64,000 bases of DNA from Tanytarsus gracilentus (GCA_038502055.1 JAXRKN010000041.1:3143501-3207500); one strand, 5' to 3'; numbered from the stretch's first letter, positions 33,971-48,571 are shown. Made by a program: numbers and translations. Notes: generated from the sequence alone by a model not told the origin.

Positions 33971-36900
33971 TGACAAAAATAATTAAAAAGTTCTTCACTT
34001 TATTATAATTGAAAAAATCTCCATGGAAATTAGTTCCGAGTTCAAGTAGGCAAGGTGTGATAACAATTAAAGTTTTATTAAATAATGGATTGGATTTAAA
34101 AATTAACTTGTGGATTAGATTAAAATTAAAATTTTACAGATTAGATTTAAATTTAAATCTTACGAATTTTATTAAAAAATTCACTTTGAAAATTTAATTG
34201 CAACCTTAATAAAATCTTTTATAAGTGTCTAAAAAGACTCGAACTTCCCTTGATATTATTATGCACTCCAACTTTCATTGTTTAAATGACATTTTAGATT
34301 TCAGTGTCATAAAATAAAATCATGGAGTTAAGCTTAAAAGTTGGTAGGTTCAAGACTAACAAAACTTGCATTTCTCATTCTCTTTTCTGGATCGTATTTG
34401 CACGAATCTCGCATTTGGACATGATCTCAAAATATTTTTTTTGCGTTCTGTTGTCAACGACAAAGTTTCATATTTATTTTGTCAACTTCTACGCTTTTTC
34501 TCTTCCTCTATTTGTGATGTTTTCATGGAGAGAAAAGCAATGCAATTTGATGACTGTGGCTTGAAAGAGGGCAACTATTTTTTATAAGAAAATAATCCGG
34601 GGAGTTGAAGTTTTTTGTAAAGTTTTTTTGTTTTGTTAATTAATTAAAGATTTTAACTTTTTATTTTTTGAGTTCATACACAAGAGCTTTTACAAAAGCT
34701 TCATTATTGAGCTTTTACAAAAGCTTTTCCAAATAAAAACTTTACTTTATTTTAAAAATCAAATTCCATCCGATCTTCCTGGAAAAATTTATCTTTCGTA
34801 TCTTGCATCCTTTAAAGTGTCATTCTAATATGATATCCCATGAGCTTTTATGTTGTTTGCTCTGTGTGTGTATGCTAAAATATCTCACATAGAGAAGACA
34901 CTAACAGGAGTTGTTTAGATATACTGAAAGGGCAAAGTTTTATATGCATTTTACCACAGCAAAAAAAAATTGTTTAAACTTTTTCTTCACATGGCTTGCA
35001 AAATATTTGTCAATATCAACGTCGTAGAATTCATTAAAAGTTTTCTCTCAACTTTTAGTAGCACAAAAAATTATTTATTTTCATCTGCTGCTTCTCAGTT
35101 GCAGTTTAAAGTTTCCTTGATTTCATTACATTTGAAAAGTTTTGAACGTTAGCTTAAATTAAGTGAGGAACTGAAAAATATAGAGCATTGTGTGTACATG
35201 TCGCTCATAGCAATTGCATCTTTTATATCATGAAAATTTCATAGCTGCAATAATCGTAGTAAAAGTAGTTGAGGGAGAATTTACGACAAAATTTTCATAT
35301 TTTCTTCCTCCTTTCTTTTATTGCATCATCATTTTATTATGTCTCTGTCTCACTATCACTTTAGAGCGAAAGAAAATGGTTGCCATCAAATCTTACGATT
35401 GAATAACTTTTATTTGCATGTGAATCATAAATTTTTAAATTTTCTGGTTTAAGCTTCTGGTGACGAATCACACGTGACTTAATTATAAAAATTAATAAAA
35501 TAAAAAAATTTCAAGATTAAATATTTTATTCCACAATTAATCAGATGAACTCAATTAAAAACCCGAGTAATTCACCCCTCGATCTAAAAACTTTTAATAC
35601 AAAAAATCCTTGGCACCTTAAGACAGCAAATTATCCTGCATGTCTGCCATTTCGAGCGTCGCAACTTGAAAACTTGGCAAGGTTGAAATCAATTCCAGTT
35701 AATTAATTTTCTTTAGCTTCTCCCCGCATCAAAGTGCAATTAAATTTTCGACATTCACTAATTTCTTTAAATATTTTCAGTTGTTGCCAGGTGCTAGATT
35801 GAGCACACACACATCAAAAAAATTAATTTTATCCAAATTTTCTTGCAAGGAAGTGAAAAATTCAGTAGAATAAAGAAGTTAATTGAATTGTTCAACAAAG
35901 TAAAACTTTTGCCAAGGATTGCGAGCAAAGCGGAAACGAGCGCGGTATAAGTTAAGTAGTTTTTTGTTAAGAAAGAATTGTGTAAAGTGGAAAATTGTGT
36001 TTTTTGCGAGAAAATGAAAAAGTTTTACTTTTTTCGACTTTCACATGTTCATACATTGCTCACTTGAGACAAAAAAGAGTAAAAGACAAATTATTTAAAC
36101 GACAATGAGAAATTAATGTATAAATGCAGTGAGGAAGAAGAAAAAGTATTTCTTTCGCAAAAAAAAGTTGATTGAGTTATATTTTCTCTCTCTGACGGAG
36201 CATCACTGCAAGGTGTGGAAACTAAAATTTAAATTTTTGTGGATAGCTTCAAAGCTTAAAATAATTTTATCAACTTCCATCAAAATTTTCCTCATGACTC
36301 TAGCATACCTTAAGATATCACCGAATGTTTTAACTCATTTTTCTCTTAAATTTATCTCAAGCGAAAAAATTCGATTACCTTCAAAAATGTATAAAAACAT
36401 TCGCCATACCTTGAAATTGAGTTATTTTGCTTATTTTTCACTCTTTTTCTTTCCTTCACTTTTCTCTTCTTCTTCTTCTTCTTAATCTCAGTCAAACTCA
36501 TTTTTTCCAACACAGTGTTGTTATGCATGCGAGGTACGAGGGAGAAAACTTATTTCGCTGATGTCAGAAAGTCGAAAAAAGCTTTCACACACACACAAAA
36601 CACGAAATGCAATTTTTAATGCCGCACGAGAGAGGAAAAATTCACTTTTCGCTATCGTCTCGTTTATGCATATTTTTCGAGGGATTTATTTGCCAGCACA
36701 TCATGATGACTGTTGTGCTCTGCTAAAAAATGGTTTATGCAGCTGTTGAAAAGTTAAAGACGCTTTCACATGCAAAAAAAGTTACTCCGCGATGATGATC
36801 TTTTATAACAAGATGGAAATATAGATTTTGAGGTATTTTTCACCACACCGCGCTGCACCGTGAGAATGTTTGCATAGTGGAAAATCGATTTTGTTGAAGT

Positions 36901-37690
36901 TTAAGGATGTGACACTCTTATTCTTAAATTTTCCAGTTGAAATTTTTTTAGACTAAATTTTCTTATCAAATAAAATGTATGCCCCCTGTTGATCTCACTG
37001 GCAACTCCCGCATCGATTCCAATTTTGAGGTTAAATCGCTGATGATCTCTTTGACGTTACCGCCCAGTATGTTAATGTGCATTTAAAATCCAGTCGCAAA
37101 TCATGCTGCGCACATTCAATTTGATACTTTAAGAGTATGTCGCATAAATTTGTCTATAAAAGCTTGTTACGCATAAATAGAATTCGTTTCGTGTCTTTGG
37201 TGCTATTATGATTGCGCGTCATGTCGTTCCAAACATTTTCAATCAAAAGTGGGTGACAGAAGTTCGCATACAACCTTTTTATATTGAAAAAAATTGGCAA
37301 TCACAGCGTAGAAAGAAAGGGAACGTCGAATGAGGCACAAAGCGTGATTTATCCTCTCGTCTCTCTCATCAATTTTTCTTCTTTCGTCATCAGTAAGAAA
37401 ATATCGCATTTTTCTTTTTATTCCGTTTCGTGTGTCGCTTTATGTTAATACAATTCTCTTCTGGTGCTATCTAGGGCACAAAGTACCTCAATTTTCGGTC
37501 ATATTGTCGAGCTCAATGTCAGGTATATCTTCGTAAAATATGTAACAAAATTGCATGCAAAAAAAGCTTGCTAAAACTTTTATGAAGTTTGAAATTTTTT
37601 TGTTTCACAATTTGTTTCTTCAAAAGTTCAATAAACTCGAATTTTAAATCTTATTTTTCTTAAGAAACATTTTATTAAATTTGAACTTTT
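33971..37690. other. Gene-free AT-rich stretch
   Basis: No supported gene. Small features only: a repeated palindrome AGCTTTTACAAAAGCT twice near 34,689-34,733, and short CTT and CA runs near 36,465 and 36,590. Confidence 0.4.
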
Positions 37691-37940
37691 TTTCTTATTA
37701 AATTTTTAAAAAAGTTGTGAAAGCTTTTAATAAGAGCTTTTTTGAAGCTTTTAAAGCGTTTTAAAACTTTTATAAATTTGAAATTTGTTTCTTATTAAAT
37801 TTTTAAAAAAGTTGTGAAAGCTTTTTAATAAGAGCTTTTTTGAAGCTTTTAAAGCATTTTAAAACTTTTATAAATTTGAAATTTGTTTCTTATTAAATTT
37901 TTAAAAAAGTTGTGAAAGCTTTAATCAGAGCTTTTGTGAA
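37691..37940. repeat. Minisatellite, about 2.5 copies of a ~97-bp unit
   Basis: The phrase TTTCTTATTAAATTTTTAAA recurs at 37691, 37788 and 37886 (periods 97 and 98). The intervening unit, GTTGTGAAAGCTTTTAATAAGAGC and onward, is almost identical. The third copy breaks off after AAGCTTTAATCAGAGC. Very high identity between units suggests recent tandem duplication. Confidence 0.85.
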
Positions 37941-39814
37941 AGCTTCAAAAAAGCTCAAAGCTCATTATAAAAACTCAAAGCAAAGTCAGAAACAAGGTCA
38001 GGAAGCATTTGAAATAATTTTTAGCTGACTTCATGCAAACCTCTGCTCAAGGCAACCAACAAAAAAAAGCTCAATGTAATCAATGAATGTATGAGAGAGA
38101 AAAACCAAATAAATTTTTACCCTCCCCTTTTTTCATCCATATTATGTTCCATTGAAAGTAGATTTACATAAATTTCATTGCGATTTACCAAAGGAGGGAA
38201 TTTTTTTTCCAATTGAGAAGGAGAAATATCATGTTTTATGTAAAAGAGCATGGCTTCGAGAGAAGTGAGGAGGTGAAATAGTGATTGTGTGCCTTATGTT
38301 GTTCACACACTGTGCAAATATCAAGAGAGAAAGCAACTTCCAATATTTCTTTTATATCATGTTACTCCAAAAAGTTATTGAGCTTCTCCTCCCTCAAAAA
38401 TTCCCTGTTTGTACATATGTGCTTAGCGTCAAGAATGAAGCTCAAAAGTGATGCATGCACATGAGAACGAGAAAAGATTTTCCTTTTGAACAGGAAATGA
38501 AAGCTTTGTGCCTCATCTTCTCAATCAAGGGATGTTCTGGTTAGTGCTTTAACATGAATACAGAGTAAATTGAGAATCATGGCACCGCATGACGGCTCTC
38601 TTTCTGATGTGTGATGAGGATTTCTTGGTGTGATAAGAGTAAACATGTTATGGTTTTTAGGTTGATGACGAAATAGGATTTCATTTAATTGAAGCCGAAG
38701 AAAAGCTCCAAAAAGATCTGCGAATGATGAAAAATTGTTTTGTATTTCATGGAGAGGATGTTCATGATGTGGTGAGTAGGTAATCTTACAGCTTATTAAT
38801 AGAGAGCTATTTTGTAAGAACTTGAAATTGCTAGAAAATGTTTTAAGATAGTGAATAGAAAAGGCCAATAATAAATCTTTCATTAGTTCTTGATCTTTGT
38901 CCATCAACTCTGAATAGTATTGAACTCGAGAGTTTAAAGAATGATCAAATTACACTTTTGTTACAATCAAAAATTGAAAAATTCAGAAAGTAAAACTTGA
39001 AACTAAAACTATAAGAATAAGTTGAATTTTTCATTAAATATTTTACTTTGTGTCATGACTCATGATGCATTGAAGAAAATTCTCTCATGTTGCTATTTAT
39101 TTTGCGGTTTAACAACAAGAAACTCTTTATGCATGGCAAAAACTAAAATGTCGTGCTAATATTTGAAAAGATGAAGAAAGTTTGCATGTGAGGCCACAAA
39201 TTCACTTCTCAGGTCTACCAGGAATTTATTTAATTTTAGTTATTCACACGAGTGCTTCGAGTTGACAACGAATAAATTTTCACTTCTTGTGTGATCAGAT
39301 TTTAATACACAATGCGGTGGGAAAGCGACCAATGCATGAATGTCCTTAAGCTGATACACGAAATTTTTTATTTTCCGAACTAGGTTCCACATCTCGGGCA
39401 CGAATGTTGCGATTTTTTCCATAAATTTTCATTTTATTTCTCGCTATAGACATAAATTTATTCACTCCATAAAAAAAATCAATTTTAGTCCTTTACACAC
39501 CACTGTTGTACTTCCTGTGTCAAATTTGCATGGGAGAAAAATGTGTGCTTGAAATGTGATAAAAAATTGAATAAATTTTTCCTTGTTGCCTAAAAAAAGT
39601 TTTCATTTATTTCACAATAGAAAAAGGACCGGAAAATGGTCTAAAAAATATTCATTATCAAAGAGGATCTTTTGTTCTTTTATAGAAACAGCGGCTATGC
39701 TTAAAAACCACTAGAATTTCATAAAACAATTTCAGAATCAAAAGCAGAGCTAGGCAACAGTTCAAGTTGTGGTCAAAGAGAGAAAAATTTTGTTTTGACT
39801 CAATCAAAAATATT
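37941..39814. other. Gene-free stretch 3' of the serine protease homologue
   Basis: AT-rich. The 128-codon minus-strand frame at 38521-38907 is not supported as a gene (see rejected items). Confidence 0.4.
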
Positions 39815-40768
39815 TTATGAAATTGTATCCAATATCCATTGTCGGTGACTCGAAATTCTCTCATGTCCATCACTAAAAATAGATCAAAGACAAATTCAAA
39901 CGTGTAAAATTATTTTATTATACTTACGGAAATCCTTGAGCACATGGAATATTCCACGAAACAACACCGACTAACTGAAATTGAAAAATAACAGGACCTC
40001 CGCCATCGCTGGATTTAATTGAATTAAAAATTCCATTTACATGAACTATGATGTAAACTCACCCAGAACATATTCCACTCCCAACGCTTGCTAAAGTGCA
40101 AACCTTACTCTCATCGACATTTCTGTGTTGATTTGTTAGTCTTGCAGTGCAATCAGCGTTTGTCAATGTTTGTGCTGTAATTCTTTGAAGATTATTGGAC
40201 AGCGGACCTGAAACTGCTGTACTGCCAAAACCGGCAATCTAAAGCAAATTAAATGGTTAAAGTAGGTTATTTTAAATAAATTTATTCATACCTCAACACT
40301 CTGTCCACCACCAAGCACAACAATTCCCAAATTAATTGTCTGGACATGAGCAGTAAAAGTGAATGTATTGTTAATTTGTATGAGTGAAATATCGTTTAAT
40401 AATGTAAAGGTATTGAACAGCGGATGTTGCACAATTCTTATACTGCGATGAGTGACACCGCCCGAATTAAGTGTCACAGTTCCAACCACAACATCAATTG
40501 CATTTTGTGCTCGATTTATTGTACAATGTGCTCCTGTAATAGTCCATCGATTTGATATGATTGAAGCACCACAAAAATGGACATTCGCGAGATTTCTGAG
40601 CGATGCCAACGATGGTATTTGTCCGAGGCCCACATTCCCTCCGCCGACAATTCTTTCATCGCTATAAAATGAATTAACGAATGGCGTGACTAAATCAACT
40701 TGCTGTGCATTTAGATGAATCACGTAAAGTGTGAAAATCAGGAAACACGAATTTATTGCTCGAAGCAT
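39815..40768 (-). CDS. Trypsin-like serine protease homologue, catalytic Ser replaced by Gly
   Basis: A secreted S1A (chymotrypsin-fold) protein. Four minus-strand exons: 40768-40292, 40238-40063, 40008-39928 and 39872-39815 (263 aa, GT-AG, in phase). Signal peptide CFLIFTLYVIHLNA, short pro-peptide, and the activation site R-IVGG (DERIVGGGN). The His of the triad is present (TITGAHC) and so is the Asp (NDISLIQI). The Ser motif, normally GDSGGP, reads GDGGGP across the exon 2/3 junction, so the nucleophile is Gly and the protein should be inactive. The base of the S1 pocket (position 189) is also Gly. The C-terminus RISSHRQWILDTIS is normal. Insect inactive homologues can act as cofactors in immunity or as binding proteins; the role here is unknown. 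Confidence 0.92.
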
Positions 40769-40815
40769 TGTTTACGACTAAAAATAATTGGCCTGAAAAT
40801 TAAAGTCTTATCATG

Positions 40816-40822
40816 CTTTATA
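40816..40822 (-). promoter_or_regulatory. TATA box of the serine protease homologue
   Basis: The minus strand reads TATAAAG about 48 nt before the start codon. A GATA-type motif (GATAAGA) follows closely downstream. Confidence 0.55.
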
Positions 40823-43800
40823 CTTTATCAAAAAGAATTAATTATTAATACGCGTGATTGCGATAAAATTGTTTTCATAAGTTTTGTTTTTGAAAAGAAT
40901 TTCTTCACAAAATTACCTTGAGCTGAAATTCAACGATGAAGAAAGTGAAGAACCACAAAACAAATTAGTTAGATTTCATCACTGAGTTCATCAATCTTCT
41001 TTCGTTGTCATGAGCGGCTGAGTGTTGTTAATATTGAGTTCATTCAACCGGAATCAGAGTGAAATCTCATTAATGTACATTTTATGAGCAAATTCTCTTG
41101 ATAAATTGGCAATGTTTATTTTTATTATTGAACAAATTGATTGTGATTAAACACAATTAGATTATGAATGCTTTTGAGTGTTTCAAAATTTACTTTAAAT
41201 TCTAAATATGAGAAAAATAAAGCCACAACAAATTTTCTTCTTTTTTTTCAATGAGAAACAATAAATAAATTATAAAGGCATTCACATAAAAAGTTATGGC
41301 GAGTAAGAGCACAAAAAGAGCGGTAAAGGAGATTGAGGATTATAAAAGGCATCAGAAAAAAATGCTTTTTTATATTCGAGAGTTCACCGTACATTTTTCC
41401 TCTCTCAAGAGTTTTAATGAAGCAAATGAGAAAGGGATGAAAGCGCTCAATTTGATCGTGCGGAAAATTTAAATTCAGAGAAAAAATTTCCCAAAAAATA
41501 TTGAGTAAATGTCCGTTGATGGCTTCCAGTTTTGTGGCTTCGTAATCGATTTTTGCCATGTTTTATTTTGCATTGTTGTTTCTGCGCTATCTTTCAGGGC
41601 GATTTGCGGTATTGAAAAAAAGTGAATTAAATTTTGTGGAACAGTGATAAAAGGCTTTACAAACACGCATTGAAGCCAACGTGAAAAAATATTATTTATC
41701 GGTTTGTGCATTCGGTCAGCGAGAATTTTAATAAATTGCATTGGAAAAAAATTTAATTGATCGAGAGACAGTAACTTAATTTTTTGAAATTTAAAAATAT
41801 TTGAAAATATTAAAAAGTTTTAAAATAAAAATTCCTGAAATAAAAATTAAATTGCTTTTCATTCGACCCCTTTAATTTTTGATGTCGACTTAATCAAATT
41901 TAAAATTTTTTTATATCAAAAGAGAACAAAAGCCACAAATATTTTTTTGCGTTCGACACATTTTGCCAAACTGAAAAATCATTCAAAAAACTGAACGCAA
42001 AGCGAGAGTTAAAAATGATAGAAAAAACTTCCGATGCATAACAAAAAAAATCCACACACAGAAACAGAACTTTGAAACTTTTTAATGACATTTTTTAATC
42101 CAATTTGCGAATGCTGCGCTTAATTGCATTTCGAAGTGAGTCAATTTTTTTTCATCGCATGAAATACTGTTGCCCTTTTAAGTTTGTTTGGTCGAGTTAG
42201 AGCAGATTAAAATCGAACTCAACTGGCGATGATGACAGAACTTTTCCATTTTGCTAATTATCTCCTCTCTCATCCGTGTCGACTTCGTTCGTTAAATTAG
42301 TTCCTTCTCTCACTCTGAAGCTGAATGACTATTCAAAAAAGTGCAGCAAAGAGGCACTTGGATGGTGAAAAAAGTTTTACAATTCATTCGAATTTTTTTT
42401 GCCAGTGGCTTTTCCTTCAACAAATCCTCGCAAACTTTGAATCGACTTCGACGAATTTTTTTTTCTTGAGCGAGTAAAATTTAATCAAGCAGTTGACGAT
42501 GCATACAGCGAAGCAAGTGTATAACGATGCTGTGAAAATTGCGAAACATCCCTTGAAGGCATCACATTAAATTTTCCCGTCTACTGATTCCTGAACAATC
42601 TCCGTCTGTCATTGCATAACAACATTGTAAATTTGATGCAATTTATAAGAATGTTCGTGCTTCCTCGATATTTCACGATGGCAACTTTATTTTTTTTGCG
42701 CAAATTATGATTGGCAGGAGATGGATTGCGGCATTAGTTGTGCCATCTTTCTTGTGATTATTATAATAATTGGAAAAAAATTTCGAGGAAAAAGTTTTTT
42801 ATACAAAAATGTTAAAAAAAATGCAATCAAGAAATATTAATTGAATATTTTTTTAAATAACCAAGAAATTACTTTAAAAAAATTCCAAATTTCCATTCAT
42901 GAAAAAACTGAAAATTTTCAACAAAAAAACTTAAAAGCTTATTGAGCTCAAAGCATTCCAACTTCCTAGTTAACTACCATGAAATTCTTTTGTTCACGTC
43001 TAACCATTCATAACGATGACAAACCACAGTAAAAGATTGAAAAACTTTCAAACGATTTTTTTTCATGTCCTCAACTGATTCGACAACGATGACAGTTAAA
43101 AACTCTTTCAATGGATTTTAATTGCAAGTGAATTGTTTTCTATTGAGGAATTTTTTTGCAGCATTCTGCTAAAAGGCATTCTATTGAAGAGCTATTGAAA
43201 AATTGTAAAAAGTCATCGGAGCGATGAAATGAATCTAAAGCGGAAATGTCGATGAGAATGGGAAAAAGAGTTGATGGAAAACTTTATAATTAAAAGACTC
43301 AACCGCAAATGAATCTTTTTTTGGGACTTTTTTAGTGGTTTGCATTAAAATAGAAATTAATGAGCTAATTTAGAGAGTAAGTAATTAAAAACTTAAAAGA
43401 GCTTTTCTAAAAATAAATTGATATTAAAATAAATCTAAAATTTCCTTTAACATCTGCCGCATAAAAAGTCCCTAACAAAAAATAACGACAATGAGAATTT
43501 TTTTCACTTCCAAAGCATGATTAAAGCAACATTGAAGAGGAAGGAAAAAATTTGAAATTCATGAAAAAATTCTTTTGAGCTGAATTAATTTATGCCTCAA
43601 GCGTGAAGGAGGACATGCAAAAAGCGAAAGCGACGTCAAAAAAGAGTTGCGGAAGTGAAAGCTAGAAAATCAGATAAGAATACTAAAATGAGACTGCAGG
43701 CAAGCGAGCAAGCTGTTGTGATTTGAGTGAATGACGTGGAATATTTTTTCTATCTTAAAAAGAAACTGCAATTAATTAACAGCAGAAATGTGAATTGCAT

Positions 43801-45002
43801 AAAATTAAAAGCATGTGGAAAAACTATTTTTCTCATCTAGAAATTTTCACTCAATATGCGACAAATTTTTAGAACTTGTTTCCATGGTAGATTTTACATT
43901 TTGCATTTCACATGTTTGAATTTGAATTTTACATATTTATTTTAGTCGAAAATCCACACGAGAAGTGAAAATTTATTTTAATGTCACAATCAAATGTTAC
44001 TCAAGCAGACAAGACGTGTGGGCTTACGAAAGTTGCATAAATTAAAAATGAAAAATCATCATTTAAATGTACAAAAATTATTTTAAATAAGAAAAGAGCT
44101 TTGAAAGCTGAAAAAAGCTCTCAAAAGCCTTTTCATTGGAAAATCAAATTACTTTTCCGCTACAAACATAATCGTAGCCATTGAGTCGAATATTATGTGC
44201 GGGCCTCTTGAGAAAAACTCCAACTCGAGGGTTAATTTTGCAACAGAAAAATTTCACTTGTGTGCTCTGCCATTGTTTTCATTTTACGCGTGACTTGATG
44301 CTCCTTTTCTCGTTCACTCGAAATTTCTCAACTGATGGAGAATTATTTGCGGTTCATTTACCATTTTTACCTTTCACATAAACCGTCAGGAAATTAATTT
44401 GCATTTTTTCCTGTTTTCCCTCTCGCAGTCGTTTTCGATATCGCAATGGCAATGATTCAATTCGTGATATAATTTATATAAAAAAATCACTCAGTGTATA
44501 TTAAAAATTGAACAATGATTTCGATGTATGGCGAAAAAAATTTCGGGGATTCTCAATTTTCATCAGCATGGCGCGGAAAGAATAAAAAAGCATGATAATT
44601 GCACAGAGTGAAGCGGGTAAAGGCAGGACGGAATCATTGAGCGAAAAAAATTTATTATATTTGCATTCATTTCACAATTAAAACGAAACAGTTTTTTTAT
44701 CCGCCAGCAGAATCAGCACTCTGGCAGCATGTAATCTGCATTGTAATAAATCAGTTGAGCTATGCGAGCAAAAAAATTCGGGTCTAGTTATGAATTCGAC
44801 AAACAAACGCGTTGAGCACGTGAGAAGGTAATAAATACAATCGTTATCAAAATTAATAATTAATTGTCGTCGATATTGATCGTGTGCATCGTTAGTCTGT
44901 CAGGATCATTTGCAGATTTAAATGAATAAATTTATATTTACATAAACTTTTTGAATTTACAGGATAATCTATGATTTTTAAACAGTTTGAATCACTGGGA
45001 AT
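40823..45002. other. Gene-free AT-rich stretch
   Basis: No supported gene, RNA or mobile element. Open frames such as 41248-41559 and 41475-41741 (minus) and 44181-44381 (plus) are low in complexity. Confidence 0.4.
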
Positions 45003-45060
45003 TTGAAAGCTCAAATTTTTAATTTTTTGAAAGCTCAAATTTTTATTTTTTGAAAGCTTC
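45003..45060. repeat. Short tandem repeat, unit ~24 bp
   Basis: TTGAAAGCTCAAATTTTTA occurs at 45003 and 45027. A third partial copy (TTGAAAGCTT) follows near 45050. Confidence 0.7.
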
Positions 45061-48000
45061 CGTTAGCTTGCATTCAGGTTTTTAATGTTGAAGCTTTTGT
45101 TTAATTTTATTAGTAAGTTTAATTGAAAGTAGTTTAATATTAAATAGACAAAGTTAAACTTGAAAATAATTTTAAACATTAAGATATTAAAGTTTAAAAA
45201 GAGCTTTTCTGGAATTTATTGTAAAAAAGCTTTTAAAATGTTAACTTTTAAGTCTTTAAACTTTCTAAAATTTACCTTTAAATTTTTTCAAAAATGCTTT
45301 TAAGTTTAACTGTATTTTAATTGGCTTTTTGACCTTCAATTTTCCGCAAATCAAATGACAATCGAAAATTAATCTAATTGAAAATAATGAACAAATGAAA
45401 CTTTGTTAACCATCATTTGATTTTATCATCGTTAACTCGCTGAAAATTTAGCGGAAATAATTGAATTTTGGGTTGATGGCAAAAATAAAGACAACCACAA
45501 GCGCTCTAACGTCTGGCACATCAATTCAACCATAAATGAGCTTTCATGTGTTGTTTGATGACAACCGCTCGTTTTCTGTACCAACGCACACACGCAAAAA
45601 ATGTTCAATTTAAAGCATAAAAAATTGTAATTAAATATTTACAGTTTTTCGCTTTTTCTGACTTTAGGGCAGTTGATGATGACAGTAATATGATTTAATA
45701 TTCGTCATATTAAAAATAATAAAAATCAATGATTTATGACAAAAAGTTCAATCACGTTCACATTTAATTTTTCCGCTTGATTAATCACAAAGAAGAAAAA
45801 CTTGTCAGTTTTTAAACTTTTTTTTCTTGGAAATATATCCGAGAAGAAAAAATTAGTTTTTTAAAAATCACAATAATTCGAATTGATTCAGATGGAAAAT
45901 GACGTCGTCGTCTTAAATCTAGACAATATGCCACACATCTTTTGAAATTTATTTCTCAAAATAGATGAAGAAAGAAAATTTTCATAATCTTCATAATAAA
46001 TTCATCTCACATTGCAGAAACTCTAGAAATTCCCAGCGTTCTATATGAAGAATATTATTCAAAGTTTTGCACATCGTACATAAATTATGGAGCACAAATT
46101 GGTAAAAGGATGTATGAAGATTTAATTACTTTTTCTTTTCTTTCAGTTCCATTTAATCTCATTTTTGTTCATAGCGTCTGTTGCAGGAGCATTCATCATA
46201 ATATAAGTTGATGATGTGTTACTTTACTGTTTTTTTTGCATGGCGATAGAATTTGAAATAGAAAAAATTTATGTGTTTGATGAGGAAGAGCTCTAACTGA
46301 GGCATAAAACATCGTTATATTAAATTTTATTTACTTTCTAACTAAAAGAGGGGTGTTTTATGCTTTTTGCGAGTTTATAAATATTTAAAGGTAAGCGAGC
46401 GCCTTTTGTGCTGATGGATTTTTTTTGTATTTGTTAAAAAGTTGAGCAAATAATTTTCATACATTAAAATTTTATCGATCCTTCGACAACAAATTCAACC
46501 TAGTTCTTTCCACTCATGATAAATTTTTCCTCTTGCATAATCAAAAATTGTGCATGTGTGACACATGAAATCTCTCTTTATTTCATCTTCGCTTTTTATG
46601 CTTATCAAAGCGTAAATTCATCGTATAATTTTAAGACATTCAAATGAGATAGAAAGTACATCTTGAATACATATGTGAGAATTATAAAATCCATGAATAA
46701 AAGGATTGAATCTGCTCGAATTGAAACGATTCAAATGATATGTTATTTTTTGAGGATTCAATTGTGAAAATTCTTGCAAAACGAAATTCGCATGCGAGAG
46801 AAAGATCTAGGATATTGTTGCAGATTCTTTCCTATTGATAGTCTCGAGTGAGCAAAAATTCACTTGACTGAAAGATGTGTGCTGCATGCATAAGAATTTC
46901 CGTGTAAGAAAACTTCACGTTTCCTCTCAATGCAGAGCTTCCGAACACAAAAAAAGACGTGTTGCTATTTATGAGAAATTGAATGGACGATTTTCTCTTG
47001 CTGCTATTTTGTTTCTCTCTTTATGTTCATCACAAAACTCAAATAAATCTTCACTTCCTAACTCTGGGATCTCGTAAAAAATTGTAAATTTCTTTCACAG
47101 GATGAAAGCGAGAAGTTTTCATTAATGTCACATCATCATTTCTCCATGCTTTTAAAATCCCACTGTGTGTGTTTAATCCTCAGCAATTTTTTTTTGTCGA
47201 CAAATCCTTTCCTCTCATCAAACGTGTGTGAACAAAAGTGTAATTATATTAAGGAATACAAATTCATTAGAATATGTGAAATATTTCCCTCATTGTCTCT
47301 ACGCTATGGGACTGATGTAAGGGATTTTCGCATTAGGATGATACATAGATGTTGTAAAGTAATTAATTTAATTTAAAAGAACATATAAAAAAATTGAGGG
47401 TGTATTAAAATTTTGGGGGGCAAAAAATTTAAGCCATCCATTATATTTTGTGGTATAGTAAGTGAAGCTTTAAATAAAAATTATGGGGATGACTTAAAAT
47501 TTACTTTATGTAGTGAATTTTTTTAAGCTTATGAAGAGATTGAATGAGAAGATTTAAAAACATTCAAAATTGACCTAAAATAAAAATGATTAAAATGATT
47601 AAGAAGCAATTTTAGTGTTTATGCACTTATGCATTATATCTTATTTAAATAATCTTTTTTACTCAACTTTAGAAACGCCACAGTGAATTTAATTTATTCT
47701 TTTTGATGTTTTCAGCTTTAATTTCCAGTTAAAGCAAATTTCTTGTAAGTTTAAAATTATGGAAGTCTGTAAAGTCAAACAAACACGCAGAAGCTGTTAA
47801 ATGAAAAATTTATGATTAAGACGACATAGTTAATAGATGAATATGTTTATTTTTACACCTTAAAAGCACAGTTTCAACTGATGATCACGAATAAAAATTT
47901 TAAATAAAATGAATTTTGTGCAAACAAATACCAAGTTTAAGAAAAACATAATTTTACTTGCTGATGAAGGGGACGTTTGTTGTTCTCATAATGTGTTTTT

Positions 48001-48565
48001 ATATCACTTTATATTCTCAATATTTTCTGACACGTGATAAGAGGGATCACTCATACTTGTTGGATTAAAATGAACCAGTCACATTTTTGTGTTTGATAAG
48101 GACGGTCAAATTAAAATCAAAAAGATTTTTTTAAAGCAATTTTATTAAAAAGAATATAAAATCATTAAATCATTTTAAAAGATGACTTATGTTAGCATCT
48201 TTAAATATAAAAAAAAATGTGTTTAAAAAATGTGGTATATAGGAAACGGATGAACTTCAATGAAGATATTTAAAGAAAATATAATCATCATAATCACATG
48301 ATTAAAATGGTAAAAACCCCTTTTAAAATTTTTATTTAATATCTTTAATTATTCAACACGTTTCAAATATATTTTGTCCTGATATTCGAAATAATTCATA
48401 TTTTAATTATTTAGTTCAATGTTCATCAGACTGCCTTATCATCTTTGTTTCATTGTACAAAAAAAATACTTAAAAACTAATCTCAGAAGCATTTCCTTTA
48501 AAAATGTGTTATCAAAAATGACTTTTATAAAGTTCATTATGAATTAAATGAATGAGTATTGGAAT
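45061..48565. other. Gene-free AT-rich stretch
   Basis: No feature that I can support. Confidence 0.4.
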
Positions 48566-48571
48566 TAGAGT

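Noticed and set aside
36129..36485. 118-codon plus-strand frame
   Set aside because: Lys/Phe/Ser-rich low-complexity translation ending in a CTT repeat.
38521..38907. 128-codon minus-strand frame
   Set aside because: Long for AT-rich DNA, but no motif, splice context or promoter. Left as chance.
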